Shown one piece after another: positions 8,549 through 17,559 of a stretch of 64,000 nt of DNA. Position 1 is the first letter of the stretch; every line of letters begins with the position of its first letter. Position numbers and translations under genes: made by a program. The DNA lies in the NCBI GenBank assembly GCA_965232405.1, contig OZ246966.1, forward strand, positions 1,736,001 through 1,800,000. The letters run 5' to 3'. The notes beneath the pieces were generated by a model that saw nothing but the letters and a program-made list of their open reading frames with translations, was not told the DNA's origin and ran no database searches. Source of the stretch: RCIO01 sp965232405. Its GTDB lineage: Bacteria; Pseudomonadota; Alphaproteobacteria; Rhizobiales; Rhizobiaceae.

Positions 8549-9322
8549 TCACATTACGCCGCCGTCCACTATCAGTGTCTGCGCGGTGATCGCGCCGGAG
8601 GCCTGTGATGCCAGAAACAGACACGGGCCCACCATATCCTCGGCGACAAGACGCTGCTTCAGGCACTGGCGGGTATCGACATGGTTGCGGACGATGTCGT
8701 CGTCGATCCACAACCGCATCTGGCGCTCGGTGACGACCATGCCCGGTGCAATGGCATTAACGCGAATACCGTCAGGGCCGAGCGCGCCGGCAAGGCTCTT
8801 CGTCAGACCGATGACACCGGCCTTGGCGGCCGCATAGACCGGGTATTCGCCGCCATTGACCATGAAGGCGATGGAAGAAAAATTGACGATAGCGCCACGG
8901 CCCGCCTGCTTCATTGCCGGCACAACGGCCTGAACGGCGAAGAAATGCGGTCTGAGATTGACCGCGTGATTGGCGTCCCACTGTTCCGGGGTCGTGTTGC
9001 CGATCTGGTTGCGGTCATCGCGGGCGGCATTGTTGACCAGCACCGAGATAGGGCCATTGGCTTCGGCCGCACGGTTTGCCGCGTCGCCCAGTTGGCCGAT
9101 GTCGGTGAGATCGGCCTTGAGGAACAGTGGAGCCGAGCCGGTTTCGCGCTCCAGGCGGGTGCAAAGCGACTGCGACGCCTTCTCGTCGATATCAATGAAG
9201 GCGACCCTTGCGCCCTGACGCACAAACCCGTCGGTGAGGGCAGCGCCTATGCCTGAGCCGCCGCCAGTAATCAGGACGGAAGCCGATTGAAGGTCGGGAT
9301 ACAATGGAGTTTCTTGCGCCAT
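8549..9322 (-). CDS. SDR family oxidoreductase, probable aldose 1-dehydrogenase
   Basis: A 257-residue classical short-chain dehydrogenase. ITGGGSGIGAAL near residue 19 binds NAD(P), NNAARDD near residue 97 is the NNAG-type element, and the active site has Ser in NFSSIAFM and the Y-x3-K of YAAAKAG near residue 161. It ends in the family GGVM tail. Because it is paired with an SMP-30 lactonase downstream, it is inferred to oxidise a sugar at C1. An upstream open extension to 9532 runs into the GGDEF-EAL gene and is rejected. No dehydratase or transporter for the sugar lies here. Confidence 0.85.
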   Translation of the reverse strand: MAQETPLYPDLQSASVLITGGGSGIGAALTDGFVRQGARVAFIDIDEKASQSLCTRLERETGSAPLFLKADLTDIGQLGDAANRAAEANGPISVLVNNAARDDRNQIGNTTPEQWDANHAVNLRPHFFAVQAVVPAMKQAGRGAIVNFSSIAFMVNGGEYPVYAAAKAGVIGLTKSLAGALGPDGIRVNAIAPGMVVTERQMRLWIDDDIVRNHVDTRQCLKQRLVAEDMVGPCLFLASQASGAITAQTLIVDGGVM

Positions 9323-9345
9323 CGAATTTCGGGATGAGCTGACAG

Positions 9346-10695
9346 TCAGGCCGTGCGTACGCGCTGCGCGCCGCGCAGACTCTCGCGCAGATAACCCAGC
9401 GTGGCTTCGGCATTGCTTGGTTTTCCGAACAGGAAACCCTGCCCGCCGGCGCAACCGAACTGCACGAGGCGGTCGGCCTGTGCCTGCTCCTCGATGCCTT
9501 CGGCCACGACATCCATGCCCAGGCCCTCGCACATGGCGAGAATGGCGCGAATGATGTGCTCCGACGGCTTGTCTTCCAGAATGGAGGAGACAAACGCCCG
9601 GTCGATCTTGAGCTTATCGAAATTGAACTCGCGCAGGCGGCCGAGCGACGATTGGCCGGTGCCGAAATCGTCGAGCGAAACGCGGATTCCAACGCGGCGC
9701 AGATCATCAACGATCTTTTCCGCCGATGACGGATCGGTCATGAGACCAGTCTCTGTGATCTCGATTTCGAGACGGCGCGGGTCAAAACCGGTGCGATTGA
9801 GGATCGAAAGGATCTGCAGGCCCGTGTTCTGATCAACCAGTTGCGAAGGCGACAGGTTGAACGAAAGAAACAGATGCTCGGGCCAGTTGCGTGCGGCTTC
9901 GGTCGCCTTGCGCAGTACGAGTTGCGACAGCGGCGCAATGATACCGCGTTCTTCGGCGATCGGAATGAACGTGGCCGGCGAAACAAACCCGAGATCTCGG
10001 TCGGTCCAGCGGGCCAGCGTCTCGAAGCCGATTGTGCGTGCGGATTTCAGGTCGACGATGGGCTGGAAGTGGGGTTCAACCTCGCCGGCGGAAACGGCGC
10101 GGCGCAGCGCCTGCTCGATGCGGGTGACCCGCTTTGCCGCCTCTTCCATCTCGCGCGTATAGACAACAACGCCGCCGCGGCCCGAGCGTTTGGCGTGGTA
10201 GAGCGCGGTCTCGGCCTTGTTGAGCAAGTGCGCGGTCGTTTCATCGCCAGAATAGAACAGTGAGCAGCCGACGGACGCCGACAAGCGCGCGGTGCGCTCT
10301 CCGATGTCATAAGGCGCCGACAAAATCTCGATCAGCATGCGTGCCTTCTGGGAGACGGCTTCTTCGGAAAAGATCATCGGATAAAGGAAGGCAAACTCGT
10401 CAGCACCGACGCGAGCAACGGTCGAATTGCCATCCATTGCCGCATTCAGGCGCAGTGCGACCTGTTGCAGGATGAAATCGCCGGCGCTTCGCCCGAACAG
10501 GTCGTTGATCGGCTTGAATCCGTCGAGATCGAGCAGACCAATAGCGAAGGGCGCGGGATCGTCGGCGCGTTCCCGGATCAACCTGTCCACCTTGTCATGA
10601 AAACGACGGTGATTGCCGAGGCCGGTGAGCGGATCGGTAAAATCCAGATCCGCCGCGTTGTTCGCCATTTCCCTGCTTGGTGTCGGATTGTTCAT
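9346..10695 (-). CDS. GGDEF-EAL domain protein with degenerate cyclase motif
   Basis: A 449-residue cytosolic protein without membrane segments: GGDEF domain about residues 18-180, EAL domain about 195-440. The cyclase signature reads RVGADEF (residues 95-101), where the second Gly is Ala, so cyclase activity is doubtful. In the EAL domain the signature reads ETL (225-227), while the metal and catalytic segments NLSPSQL, EIEITETG, LDDFGTGQSSL and VVAEGIEE are kept, so c-di-GMP phosphodiesterase activity is plausible. No sensor domain precedes GGDEF. The ATG at 10695 is preferred; a GTG 9 bases upstream is possible. Confidence 0.9.
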   Translation of the reverse strand: MNNPTPSREMANNAADLDFTDPLTGLGNHRRFHDKVDRLIRERADDPAPFAIGLLDLDGFKPINDLFGRSAGDFILQQVALRLNAAMDGNSTVARVGADEFAFLYPMIFSEEAVSQKARMLIEILSAPYDIGERTARLSASVGCSLFYSGDETTAHLLNKAETALYHAKRSGRGGVVVYTREMEEAAKRVTRIEQALRRAVSAGEVEPHFQPIVDLKSARTIGFETLARWTDRDLGFVSPATFIPIAEERGIIAPLSQLVLRKATEAARNWPEHLFLSFNLSPSQLVDQNTGLQILSILNRTGFDPRRLEIEITETGLMTDPSSAEKIVDDLRRVGIRVSLDDFGTGQSSLGRLREFNFDKLKIDRAFVSSILEDKPSEHIIRAILAMCEGLGMDVVAEGIEEQAQADRLVQFGCAGGQGFLFGKPSNAEATLGYLRESLRGAQRVRTA

Positions 10696-10800
10696 CAGGC
10701 ACACTGTCAGACTTGGTAATTTGCGACAGGTATGATGGATAACCGATTAAGAAACCGTATCAATTTGACGTGTGTTAAATTGCAAGAGCAGAGGTCGACG

Positions 10801-12612
10801 TCACTGCCGAAGGCGAAAAAGCTGTAACGGACCGGCCACCTCCAGACGATCCAGCCAGGGCGGAAGCTGGTCATTCTCAATGTCAGCGACGAGACTTTGA
10901 GGAAACTGCGCCGCCAGCACTTTCGTCTCGCTGTTTCCGGCACAATGCGCGATCAAGTTGACGTCATTGCCGTCGATGATCGAGCGAGCATCCTCCGACC
11001 GCGCCGTCAGCGCGCGCAGCGCCGCCAGATTGCCTTCGACATTGCGGTGATAGGGGCCGGACAAGACCCGGTGACCCGTGTTGAAGAGGATCGGTGCCCC
11101 AAGATTCGAGATGGCAAGCACCGTTGCAGGCGGCAACTCGGCCAGCGCGGCATAGTCGACGGTGGCATAGCAGGGATCGGCGGAGGCGGCGTTTTCGCTC
11201 ACAGCGGAGGGTGCGACCGACATGAGCCCGGAGATACGCGTGACGCCAAGATTCCATGCGATATTGAACGAGGCGAGCCAGGCAAGCACAAGCATCAATG
11301 CCGGCGCGATGCCCGACCTGTCTGAAGCGAAGGTTCTTGTCCGCGCAACAAGTGCTGCAAGCGGTATGATGGCGAGCGGGACGGAGAACATCGCGCCGCG
11401 CACCTGCCACAGGGACACTGCGAGCGCGACGGCAAGCGGCAGCCCAATCGCCAACGCGCTTCGGGCAACTCCATGCCTGACAGCCAGCCAGGCAAGAAAG
11501 GCCAATGCCAGAAGCGGCGTGACATAGTAGCCCGCCGCTTCCCCGGGGCGGTTGAACAGCAGGCTAAGCACGCCCTGGGCCTCCGTCACCCAGTCGAGCC
11601 AATATTGTCGCAACAGCGGGTCGAGACCAGCATATGGATCAGCGAAACAGGCTGGAAAAGCGGTCACCGAAAGGGTTGCCGCCGCCACTGCCAATGCTGT
11701 CAGACAGGCAAGCCGCCAACCAAAGGTCCTGCTCAATTGCGGTATTGCGGCGGTTGCAGCCAGACCTAGGCCGGCCAGCAAAGCAGTTCCCGCCTGCGCG
11801 CCCGACCATGCGTCGCAGGCGATCTGGGACCACTGCGTCGCAGGCAAAGTCACTAAACTGATGAGCATGGCCGCGCCGGCGAAACCCAATCCGTAGCCGG
11901 CGGCAGAACGGCGCTCCGCCTCGCCCCCGATCAGGAATGTCAGCGCGACTGCTACGCCGACTGCCGCTACCAGCGGCGCGGTTTCCATGCCGACAGCCAG
12001 CGATGCCGCCGCCGCAAGGCCCGCCAGAAGGCCCTTGCGGGAGCTGGGCTGTCCGGTCAGAGCCGCCACCGCAGCAAGAATCAGGGCAAGCTGGACATTG
12101 TGGTGATCGAACGAGCCCGGCGCAAAGATACCCATGAAATGCAGGGCTGCCAGCCCGAGAACGGCCGCCGGGAACGCAGCCTCGCTTCCGCCAAGGTTGC
12201 GCGCTGCCCGTACGAGCAAGGCCAGGCATGTCGCCAACAAGATGCCGGGCCACAGCCATGCGACAATTGTCTCTGCCAGTCCGTTGTCACCGGTCACCAG
12301 CCCGGCCAGCCAGATCAAGGCGGCAACGGGGGCATCAACCAGCCGCGACCAGTGCATCTCAAAACCGCCGGCAGGCCCCATCCGGTATTGCGTCAGGTCG
12401 AACCAGCCTTGTCCGCCAAGCAGATCGCGAATCTGGACCAGCCGCATCAGGCTGTCGCTGTCACCGGCAGAATCGTTGAGTTTGTTTGCACCGGAAAGGA
12501 AGCTCAGAGCGAGTGACGCTGCAGCACCCGCGACGGCGAGGCCCAGATCGCCCGACCACGCCGAGCGGCCACCGCGCGGAGCGTCCGTTTCGATGGTGGA
12601 AGATGCCTGCAA
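10801..12612 (-). CDS. GT-C fold integral membrane glycosyltransferase (STT3/PglB-like)
   Basis: A 603-residue protein with about a dozen membrane segments. After the first segment comes an acidic loop, GDSDSLMRLVQIRDLL (residues 50-65), followed by QYRMGPAGGFEMHWSRLVDAPVA; the acidic pair in the first periplasmic loop is the hallmark of GT-C enzymes that use polyprenyl-phosphate sugars. A DHHNVQL motif follows near residue 180. The C-terminal 150 residues are soluble and periplasmic, with three cysteines. It is divergent from the GT2/GtrA pair (12729 onward), whose product would be its donor. The start is a TTG (12612) with no good alternative; it could begin later. Acceptor unknown. Confidence 0.72.
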   Translation of the reverse strand: MQASSTIETDAPRGGRSAWSGDLGLAVAGAAASLALSFLSGANKLNDSAGDSDSLMRLVQIRDLLGGQGWFDLTQYRMGPAGGFEMHWSRLVDAPVAALIWLAGLVTGDNGLAETIVAWLWPGILLATCLALLVRAARNLGGSEAAFPAAVLGLAALHFMGIFAPGSFDHHNVQLALILAAVAALTGQPSSRKGLLAGLAAAASLAVGMETAPLVAAVGVAVALTFLIGGEAERRSAAGYGLGFAGAAMLISLVTLPATQWSQIACDAWSGAQAGTALLAGLGLAATAAIPQLSRTFGWRLACLTALAVAAATLSVTAFPACFADPYAGLDPLLRQYWLDWVTEAQGVLSLLFNRPGEAAGYYVTPLLALAFLAWLAVRHGVARSALAIGLPLAVALAVSLWQVRGAMFSVPLAIIPLAALVARTRTFASDRSGIAPALMLVLAWLASFNIAWNLGVTRISGLMSVAPSAVSENAASADPCYATVDYAALAELPPATVLAISNLGAPILFNTGHRVLSGPYHRNVEGNLAALRALTARSEDARSIIDGNDVNLIAHCAGNSETKVLAAQFPQSLVADIENDQLPPWLDRLEVAGPLQLFRLRQ

Positions 12613-12728
12613 GAAGCCGCGCCCCGTGCGAACCGCAGAGGCCTAAACCTAGCCTTAACCGCTTCAACAAATAGTAAAGCGCAGCTGCCGCGACGCTTTC
12701 CGTCACACCGGCGCAGCGGAGACCCGGT

Positions 12729-13724
12729 ATGAGCCTCGCCATATTGCCCGATGCAACGATTGCCGTGCTGATCCCTTGTTACAATGAGGAAAGCACGATC
12801 GGCGACGTGGTCGCTCGTTTTCGCGCGGCGCTGCCGGAAGCCAGCATTCACGTCTACGACAACAATTCGTCCGACCTGACGGCGCTGAAGGCGCGCGCCG
12901 CCGGCGCGCATGTCGTGCGCGAACCCAGGCAGGGCAAGGGCCATGTCGTTCGGCGCATGTTCGCCGATATCGAGGCCGATATCTACATCATGGCCGATGG
13001 CGACGGCACCTATGCGCCGGAAGACGCGCCGCAGCTGGTCAACGCGCTGTTGACCGAAGGCGCCGACATGGCCGTGGGCACACGCCGCGGCGTCGGCAAG
13101 GATGCGGGCCGCGCGGGCCATGCCTTCGGCAACCGCTTTTTCAACGGCATCTACCGGTTTCTGTTCGGCCGCGAGTTCACCGATATTCTGTCCGGCTACC
13201 GCGCCTTCACCCGGCGTTATGTGAAGAGCTTTCCGGCCGTATCCGGCGGGTTCGAGATCGAGACCGAGATGTCGGTCCATGCCTCGATGCTGAAGCTGCC
13301 AGTGTGCGAGATCGCGCTCGACTATGGCCGCAGGCCTGAGGGGTCTTCGTCGAAGCTCTCCACGGTCCGGGACGGTGTGAAGATCCTCTGGATGTTCGCG
13401 ATGTTGATGAAGGAAACGCAACCGCTGCGCTTCTTCGGCGCCATAGCGGGTGCACTGCTGACGGCGAGCCTTGCCTTCATGGCGCCGGTGCTAGCCGAAT
13501 ATTTCGCGACAGGGCTGGTGAGCCGCCAACCAACCTGGGTGCTCTCGGTCGGCCTGCTGGTTCTGTCGAGCATGATGATGGTGGCCGGGCTGATCCTCGA
13601 TTCGGTTGCGCGCGGGCGTGCCGAACAAAAGCGCATCTTCTATCTCAGCATTGCCGCTGCCCGGAACGAACGCATGGCGGCCGCACCTGTGGGCGGAGCG
13701 CAAAAGCGTGCCAGCGCAGCCTGA
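12729..13724 (+). CDS. GT2 family glycosyltransferase (polyprenyl-phosphate sugar synthase type)
   Basis: A 331-residue protein. The catalytic GT-A domain begins IAVLIPCYNEESTIGDVV and has the nucleotide motif MADGDGTY (near residue 90) and the acceptor-side SGYRAFTRRYVKS. Two hydrophobic segments near residues 235-260 and 270-300 anchor it to the inner membrane. This layout matches enzymes that put a sugar on polyprenyl phosphate. It overlaps the GtrA-like gene by 17 bases and is divergent from the GT-C gene, so the three probably work as one surface-glycosylation module. The sugar is unknown. Confidence 0.88.
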   Translation: MSLAILPDATIAVLIPCYNEESTIGDVVARFRAALPEASIHVYDNNSSDLTALKARAAGAHVVREPRQGKGHVVRRMFADIEADIYIMADGDGTYAPEDAPQLVNALLTEGADMAVGTRRGVGKDAGRAGHAFGNRFFNGIYRFLFGREFTDILSGYRAFTRRYVKSFPAVSGGFEIETEMSVHASMLKLPVCEIALDYGRRPEGSSSKLSTVRDGVKILWMFAMLMKETQPLRFFGAIAGALLTASLAFMAPVLAEYFATGLVSRQPTWVLSVGLLVLSSMMMVAGLILDSVARGRAEQKRIFYLSIAAARNERMAAAPVGGAQKRASAA

Positions 13725-14106
13725 CAGGCGCAGCGCGCGTTATGCCCGCTTCGTGGTCGCCGGCGGTATCGGTTTCGCCACCGATGCATCTTTGCTCTTC
13801 GTTTTCACCACCCTGGTGCCGCTTCACCCGCTGCTTGCGCGCCTGATCTCGATCGGTGTGGCCCTTTTCGCCACCTGGATGTTCAACCGCTACCTTACCT
13901 TCGGGCCAAGCAGCCTCTCGATCGTCGGCGAGGGCCTGCGTTATGGCGGGGTCGGGATGTCGACCGCGATTGTGAACTACACGGTCTATGCGGCGTTGGT
14001 GACGGCAATCCCCGGCATGCCGCCGTTGGTGGCACTGGTTGCGGCCTCGACTGTCGCCATGATCTTTTCCTATCTTGGCTATTCACGGCTGGTTTTCGGC
14101 CGCTAG
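13708..14106 (+). CDS. GtrA family membrane protein (putative lipid-linked sugar flippase)
   Basis: A 132-residue protein with four membrane segments, starting after a short basic N-terminus (PAQPDRRSARYARFVVAGGIGF). The FVVAGGIGFATDASLLF start and MFNRYLTFG motif are typical of GtrA, thought to move polyprenyl-phosphate sugars across the membrane. The GTG at 13708 is chosen: it has GGGCGGAGCG upstream and puts the start just before the first conserved segment. The overlap with the GT2 gene suggests translational coupling. Confidence 0.88.
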   Translation: MPAQPDRRSARYARFVVAGGIGFATDASLLFVFTTLVPLHPLLARLISIGVALFATWMFNRYLTFGPSSLSIVGEGLRYGGVGMSTAIVNYTVYAALVTAIPGMPPLVALVAASTVAMIFSYLGYSRLVFGR

Positions 14107-14213
14107 CGGAACGATGTTCCAATCCGACCCGTTGCGGTGCCTGAAGATATCTCGACGGCCCGGTTCGAATGGGCTACCTGCCTGATCAATTGCCGCCATG
14201 CCGGAGAAAACGA

Positions 14214-15155
14214 ATGCCGCTCAAGGTCGCCGTCCAGATGGACCACGTCTCGACCGTCTCGATTGCCGGCGACACGAGCTTCGCGCTGTCGCTGGAAGCG
14301 CAACGGCGAGGCCATGCGCTTTTCCACTATACACCCGACCGCCTGTCGCTGGCGGGCGGGCGCGTCTTTGCACATGTCGAAGAAATGTCGGTGCGGGACG
14401 AGGCAGGCAACCACTTTTCGCTTGGCGAGCCGGTGCGCACGGATTTGTCTGAGATGGATGTGGTTCTGCTCAGGCAGGATCCACCCTTCGACATGAACTA
14501 CATCACCACCACGCATGTGCTGGAGCGCATCCATCCAGAGACGCTGGTGGTCAATGATCCGGCCTGGGTGCGCAACAGCCCGGAAAAGATATTCGTCACC
14601 GAATTCGCCGACCTGATGCCGGAAACGCTGATCACGCGCGACGCCGGCGAAGTTGCGGCGTTCCGCAAGGAACATGGGGACATCATCATCAAGCCGCTCT
14701 ACGGCAATGGCGGAGCCGGCATCTTTCACCTGCGCGATGACGACCGAAACCTGTCGTCGCTGCTTGAGATGTTCACCCAGATGTTCCGCGAACCCTTCAT
14801 CGTGCAGCGCTACATGAAGGAGGTGCGCAAGGGCGACAAGCGCATCATCCTGATCGAGGGCGAACCGGTGGGCGCAATTAACCGCGTACCGGCAGAACAC
14901 GATTCGCGCTCCAACATGCATGTAGGCGGCCGCGCCGAGCACTCCGAACTGACCGAACGCGAGCACGAGATCTGCGCGCGCATCGGCCCGGCCTTGCGGG
15001 AGCGCGGCTTCGTACTGGTCGGCATCGACGTGATTGGCGACTACATGACCGAAATCAACGTTACTTCGCCGACAGGGGTGCGCGAGGTGAAACGGTTCGG
15101 CGGCGCAGACATCGCGTCGCTGTTCTGGGACGCCGTGGAAGCACGGCAGAGCTAG
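14214..15155 (+). CDS. gshB: glutathione synthase
   Basis: A 313-residue ATP-grasp enzyme joining gamma-glutamylcysteine and glycine in the cytosol. N-terminal MPLKVAVQMDHVSTVSIAGDTSFAL, the lid segment IIIKPLYGNGGAGIFHL near residue 155, and the C-terminal metal motifs GIDVIGDYMTEINVTSPTG are those of bacterial GshB. Length is normal (about 315). GGAGA lies 6 bases before the ATG at 14214; an in-frame ATG 45 bases upstream lacks a site. The partner gshA is not in the window. Confidence 0.97.
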   Translation: MPLKVAVQMDHVSTVSIAGDTSFALSLEAQRRGHALFHYTPDRLSLAGGRVFAHVEEMSVRDEAGNHFSLGEPVRTDLSEMDVVLLRQDPPFDMNYITTTHVLERIHPETLVVNDPAWVRNSPEKIFVTEFADLMPETLITRDAGEVAAFRKEHGDIIIKPLYGNGGAGIFHLRDDDRNLSSLLEMFTQMFREPFIVQRYMKEVRKGDKRIILIEGEPVGAINRVPAEHDSRSNMHVGGRAEHSELTEREHEICARIGPALRERGFVLVGIDVIGDYMTEINVTSPTGVREVKRFGGADIASLFWDAVEARQS

Positions 15156-15171
15156 CCTGAAAGGCTCGGAG

Positions 15172-15187
15172 CGGAACATCTGTTCCG
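15172..15187. repeat. short palindrome downstream of gshB
   Basis: CGGAACA and TGTTCCG are separated by TC. The dyad lies 16 bases after the gshB stop and 45 bases before the LexA box. It lacks a T-run. It might be an operator or just the end of the gshB transcript. Confidence 0.35.
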
Positions 15188-15232
15188 GATTTGCAACCCG
15201 ATGCAATCCGGCCGCAATCTATGCGACAGTTT

Positions 15233-15247
15233 GTTCTTGTAATGTTC
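15233..15247 (+). promoter_or_regulatory. LexA (SOS) box upstream of comM
   Basis: GTTC-TTGTAAT-GTTC is an exact match to the direct-repeat LexA box of alphaproteobacteria (GTTC, 7 bases, GTTC). It lies 81 bases before the comM start and nothing else starts here, so comM is probably induced by DNA damage. Confidence 0.7.
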
Positions 15248-15328
15248 TCTCTGATGTGCTTGGTTTCACGCAGGGGCTCGCGAAACATTCAACCAGACGC
15301 AACAATTGCGTCGGGGATCGGGGGCATC

Positions 15329-16861
15329 ATGGTTTCGCATGTGCGAACAGTCGCATTCCAGGGCATCGAGGCCGTGCCGGTCGATGTTCAGGTCATGGTC
15401 GCGCCCGGCAAGGTCGGCATGCAGATCGTGGGGCTGCCGGACAAGGCGGTGGCCGAAAGCCGTGAGCGCGTACAGGCCGCACTCCACGCCTCCGGACTGT
15501 CGATGCCGCCGAAGCGGGTCACGGTCAATCTCGCGCCTGCCGACCTGCCCAAAGAGGGCAGCCATTACGACCTGCCCATCGCGCTCGGCCTGATGGCGGC
15601 ACTTGGAGCGGTGCCTGCCGATTCGCTATCGGGATATGTGGTGCTCGGCGAACTGTCGCTCGATGGCACGATTGCGCCTGTTGCGGGAGCGCTGCCGGCT
15701 GCAATCGGCGCCAACGCGAACGGTATGGGTCTGATCTGTCCGCACGGTTGCGGACCGGAGGCGGCGTGGGCGGGGTCCGAGATCGACATTGTCGCGCCGC
15801 GCAGCCTGATATCCATCGCCAACCACTTTCGCGGCACGCAGGTTCTGTCGCGGCCCGAACCGGCAATCCATGCGCCTGCCAGCAACCTTCCTGACATGGC
15901 CGACATCAAGGGCCAGGAAAGCGCGAAACGAGCGCTGGAAGTCGCCGCGGCGGGCGGCCACAATCTCTTGATGGTCGGTCCACCCGGCTCGGGCAAGTCC
16001 ATGCTGGCGCAGCGCCTGCCCTCAATTCTGCCGCCGCTTGCGCCCGGAGAATTGCTCGAAGTGTCGATGGTGGCTTCAATCGCCGGCGAGCTGGCCGGGG
16101 GCAAGCTGTCCGATCGGCGGCCGTTCCGCGCGCCGCATCATTCGGCCTCGATGGCGGCGATGGTCGGCGGCGGCTTGCGCGTTCGACCGGGCGAAGTATC
16201 CCTTTCCCATTGCGGCGTGCTTTTTCTCGACGAATTTCCCGAATTCACACCGCAGGTGCTGGATTCATTGCGCCAGCCGCTGGAAACCGGTGAGTGCATG
16301 ATAGCGCGCGCCAATCACCGGGTTACCTACCCTGCCAGGTTCCAGCTGATCGCTGCTATGAACCCGTGCCGTTGCGGAATGGCCGGCGAACCCGGGCACC
16401 GCTGCGCGCGCGGCCCGCGCTGCCAGACGGACTATCAGGCGCGCATTTCCGGGCCGCTGATGGACCGTATCGATCTCCGGATCGACGTGCCCGCCGTGTC
16501 GGCCACGGACCTGATCAGGCCCGGCAAGGCCGAAACCAGCGCCGCGATTGCCGAGCGCGTTACGCGGGCGAGGATGTTGCAGGCGGAGCGCGCCAGATCG
16601 ATTGGCGCCAGCGCGGGAACGACCAACGCGCATTTGAGCAATTCGGTCATCGAGGAGATTGCGCGACCGGACGATGCGGGCGCCAGCCTGCTGCAGGACG
16701 CGAGCGAAAAGATCGGGTTTTCAGCGCGCGCCTATCATCGTGTGCTGAAAGTGGCGCGCACACTGGCCGATCTCGATGGTGCGGAAACGGTCGGCCGGAT
16801 CCATCTGGCTGAAGCGATATCGTACCGCATCGCCGGCGAGCGGTTGGCAGCGGCCGCCTGA
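15329..16861 (+). CDS. comM: YifB/ComM family Mg-chelatase-like AAA+ ATPase
   Basis: A 510-residue cytosolic AAA+ protein; ComM homologues act as hexameric branch-migration helicases that help integrate DNA by recombination. The N-terminal Lon-protease-like domain (about 1-170) precedes Walker A MVGPPGSGKSML near residue 216 and Walker B GVLFLDEFPEF near 296. The Cys stretch MNPCRCG...HRC...GPRC near 340-370 and the sensor 2 region RAYHRVLKVARTLADL near the C-terminus complete the family. The ATG at 15329 is used since MVSHVRTVAFQGIEA is the usual start. A LexA box lies upstream. Confidence 0.94.
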   Translation: MVSHVRTVAFQGIEAVPVDVQVMVAPGKVGMQIVGLPDKAVAESRERVQAALHASGLSMPPKRVTVNLAPADLPKEGSHYDLPIALGLMAALGAVPADSLSGYVVLGELSLDGTIAPVAGALPAAIGANANGMGLICPHGCGPEAAWAGSEIDIVAPRSLISIANHFRGTQVLSRPEPAIHAPASNLPDMADIKGQESAKRALEVAAAGGHNLLMVGPPGSGKSMLAQRLPSILPPLAPGELLEVSMVASIAGELAGGKLSDRRPFRAPHHSASMAAMVGGGLRVRPGEVSLSHCGVLFLDEFPEFTPQVLDSLRQPLETGECMIARANHRVTYPARFQLIAAMNPCRCGMAGEPGHRCARGPRCQTDYQARISGPLMDRIDLRIDVPAVSATDLIRPGKAETSAAIAERVTRARMLQAERARSIGASAGTTNAHLSNSVIEEIARPDDAGASLLQDASEKIGFSARAYHRVLKVARTLADLDGAETVGRIHLAEAISYRIAGERLAAAA

Positions 16862-16908
16862 CGGTGCTGCATGTCCTGCGACAGCAGGAACAGGATCAGG
16901 CAAGGTCG

Positions 16909-17529
16909 CTAGTTGCGCACCGAACCTACAAGGGTCGTATTTTCCTCGCGCAGGGCAACCCAGCGACCGGTGTGGTAGCTCGCCTGGCGCTTGAGAAAAC
17001 GATAGCCGGTCTCGCGCCAGCCGCGCACCTCGTCGGCAAGATTGTCCAGAATGAGATCGCCCTTGCTGGTGCGCACGGTCAGCACCGCATGGCCTTCGCC
17101 ATTGGGCTTGCGCACCACGGTGATCAGCAGATTGGAAAGCGAGATGCCTGCACGGTTGAGCTCGCGCCGCTTTTCGAGCGCGTAATCCTCGCAATCGCCG
17201 GCGCCGACGTCGGGATAGGTCCAGACCTCGTCGCGGCCATAGATGTCGATATCGTTGAGCGGGCGGATGGCGCGATTGACCTTCAGGTTGGTCGCAGTGA
17301 TCTGGTCGAGCACGCGTTGGGTGAGGTGCACTGGCCCCCGGTCACGCGGCCGGATGGCACATTCGGCAGGACTGACCTTGCAGAACTCGTAGTGTCCGAT
17401 CGGCTGGGACGTCTGCCGCCCGGCGACCATCGCACCAAGTTCGAAAGCAAAAACCGGCGCCCCACCCAAAAGCAAAATTGCAGTTACGCCGACGGCCCGC
17501 GCCGCCGCGGCGCGAAAAGCAAAACCCAT
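16909..17529 (-). CDS. BTLCP transglutaminase-like cysteine peptidase, exported
   Basis: A 206-residue protein with a signal peptide ending near APVFAF. The Cys-His-Asp triad is visible as GDCEDYAL (C113), GHAVLTV (H147) and LDNL (D162), the pattern of bacterial transglutaminase-like cysteine proteinases (DUF920), related to LapG. It probably acts in the periplasm on an unknown protein. It lacks a neighbouring LapA/LapD-like adhesin system. A CtrA-type site lies 31 bases upstream of the ATG. The ATG at 17529 is preferred to the adjacent GTG at 17532. Confidence 0.88.
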   Translation of the reverse strand: MGFAFRAAAARAVGVTAILLLGGAPVFAFELGAMVAGRQTSQPIGHYEFCKVSPAECAIRPRDRGPVHLTQRVLDQITATNLKVNRAIRPLNDIDIYGRDEVWTYPDVGAGDCEDYALEKRRELNRAGISLSNLLITVVRKPNGEGHAVLTVRTSKGDLILDNLADEVRGWRETGYRFLKRQASYHTGRWVALREENTTLVGSVRN

Positions 17530-17559
17530 CACACTGATCCCCGAGCCCGCATTCCTCCG

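Noticed and set aside
12641..12661. A second CtrA-like site before the GT-C gene
   Set aside because: On the minus strand TTAA-N7-TTTAG has a mismatch in the second half-site; too weak to list.
13606..13707. Upstream ATG extension of the GtrA gene
   Set aside because: It lies deep inside the GT2 gene and adds sequence without family resemblance; the GTG at 13708 has a ribosome site.
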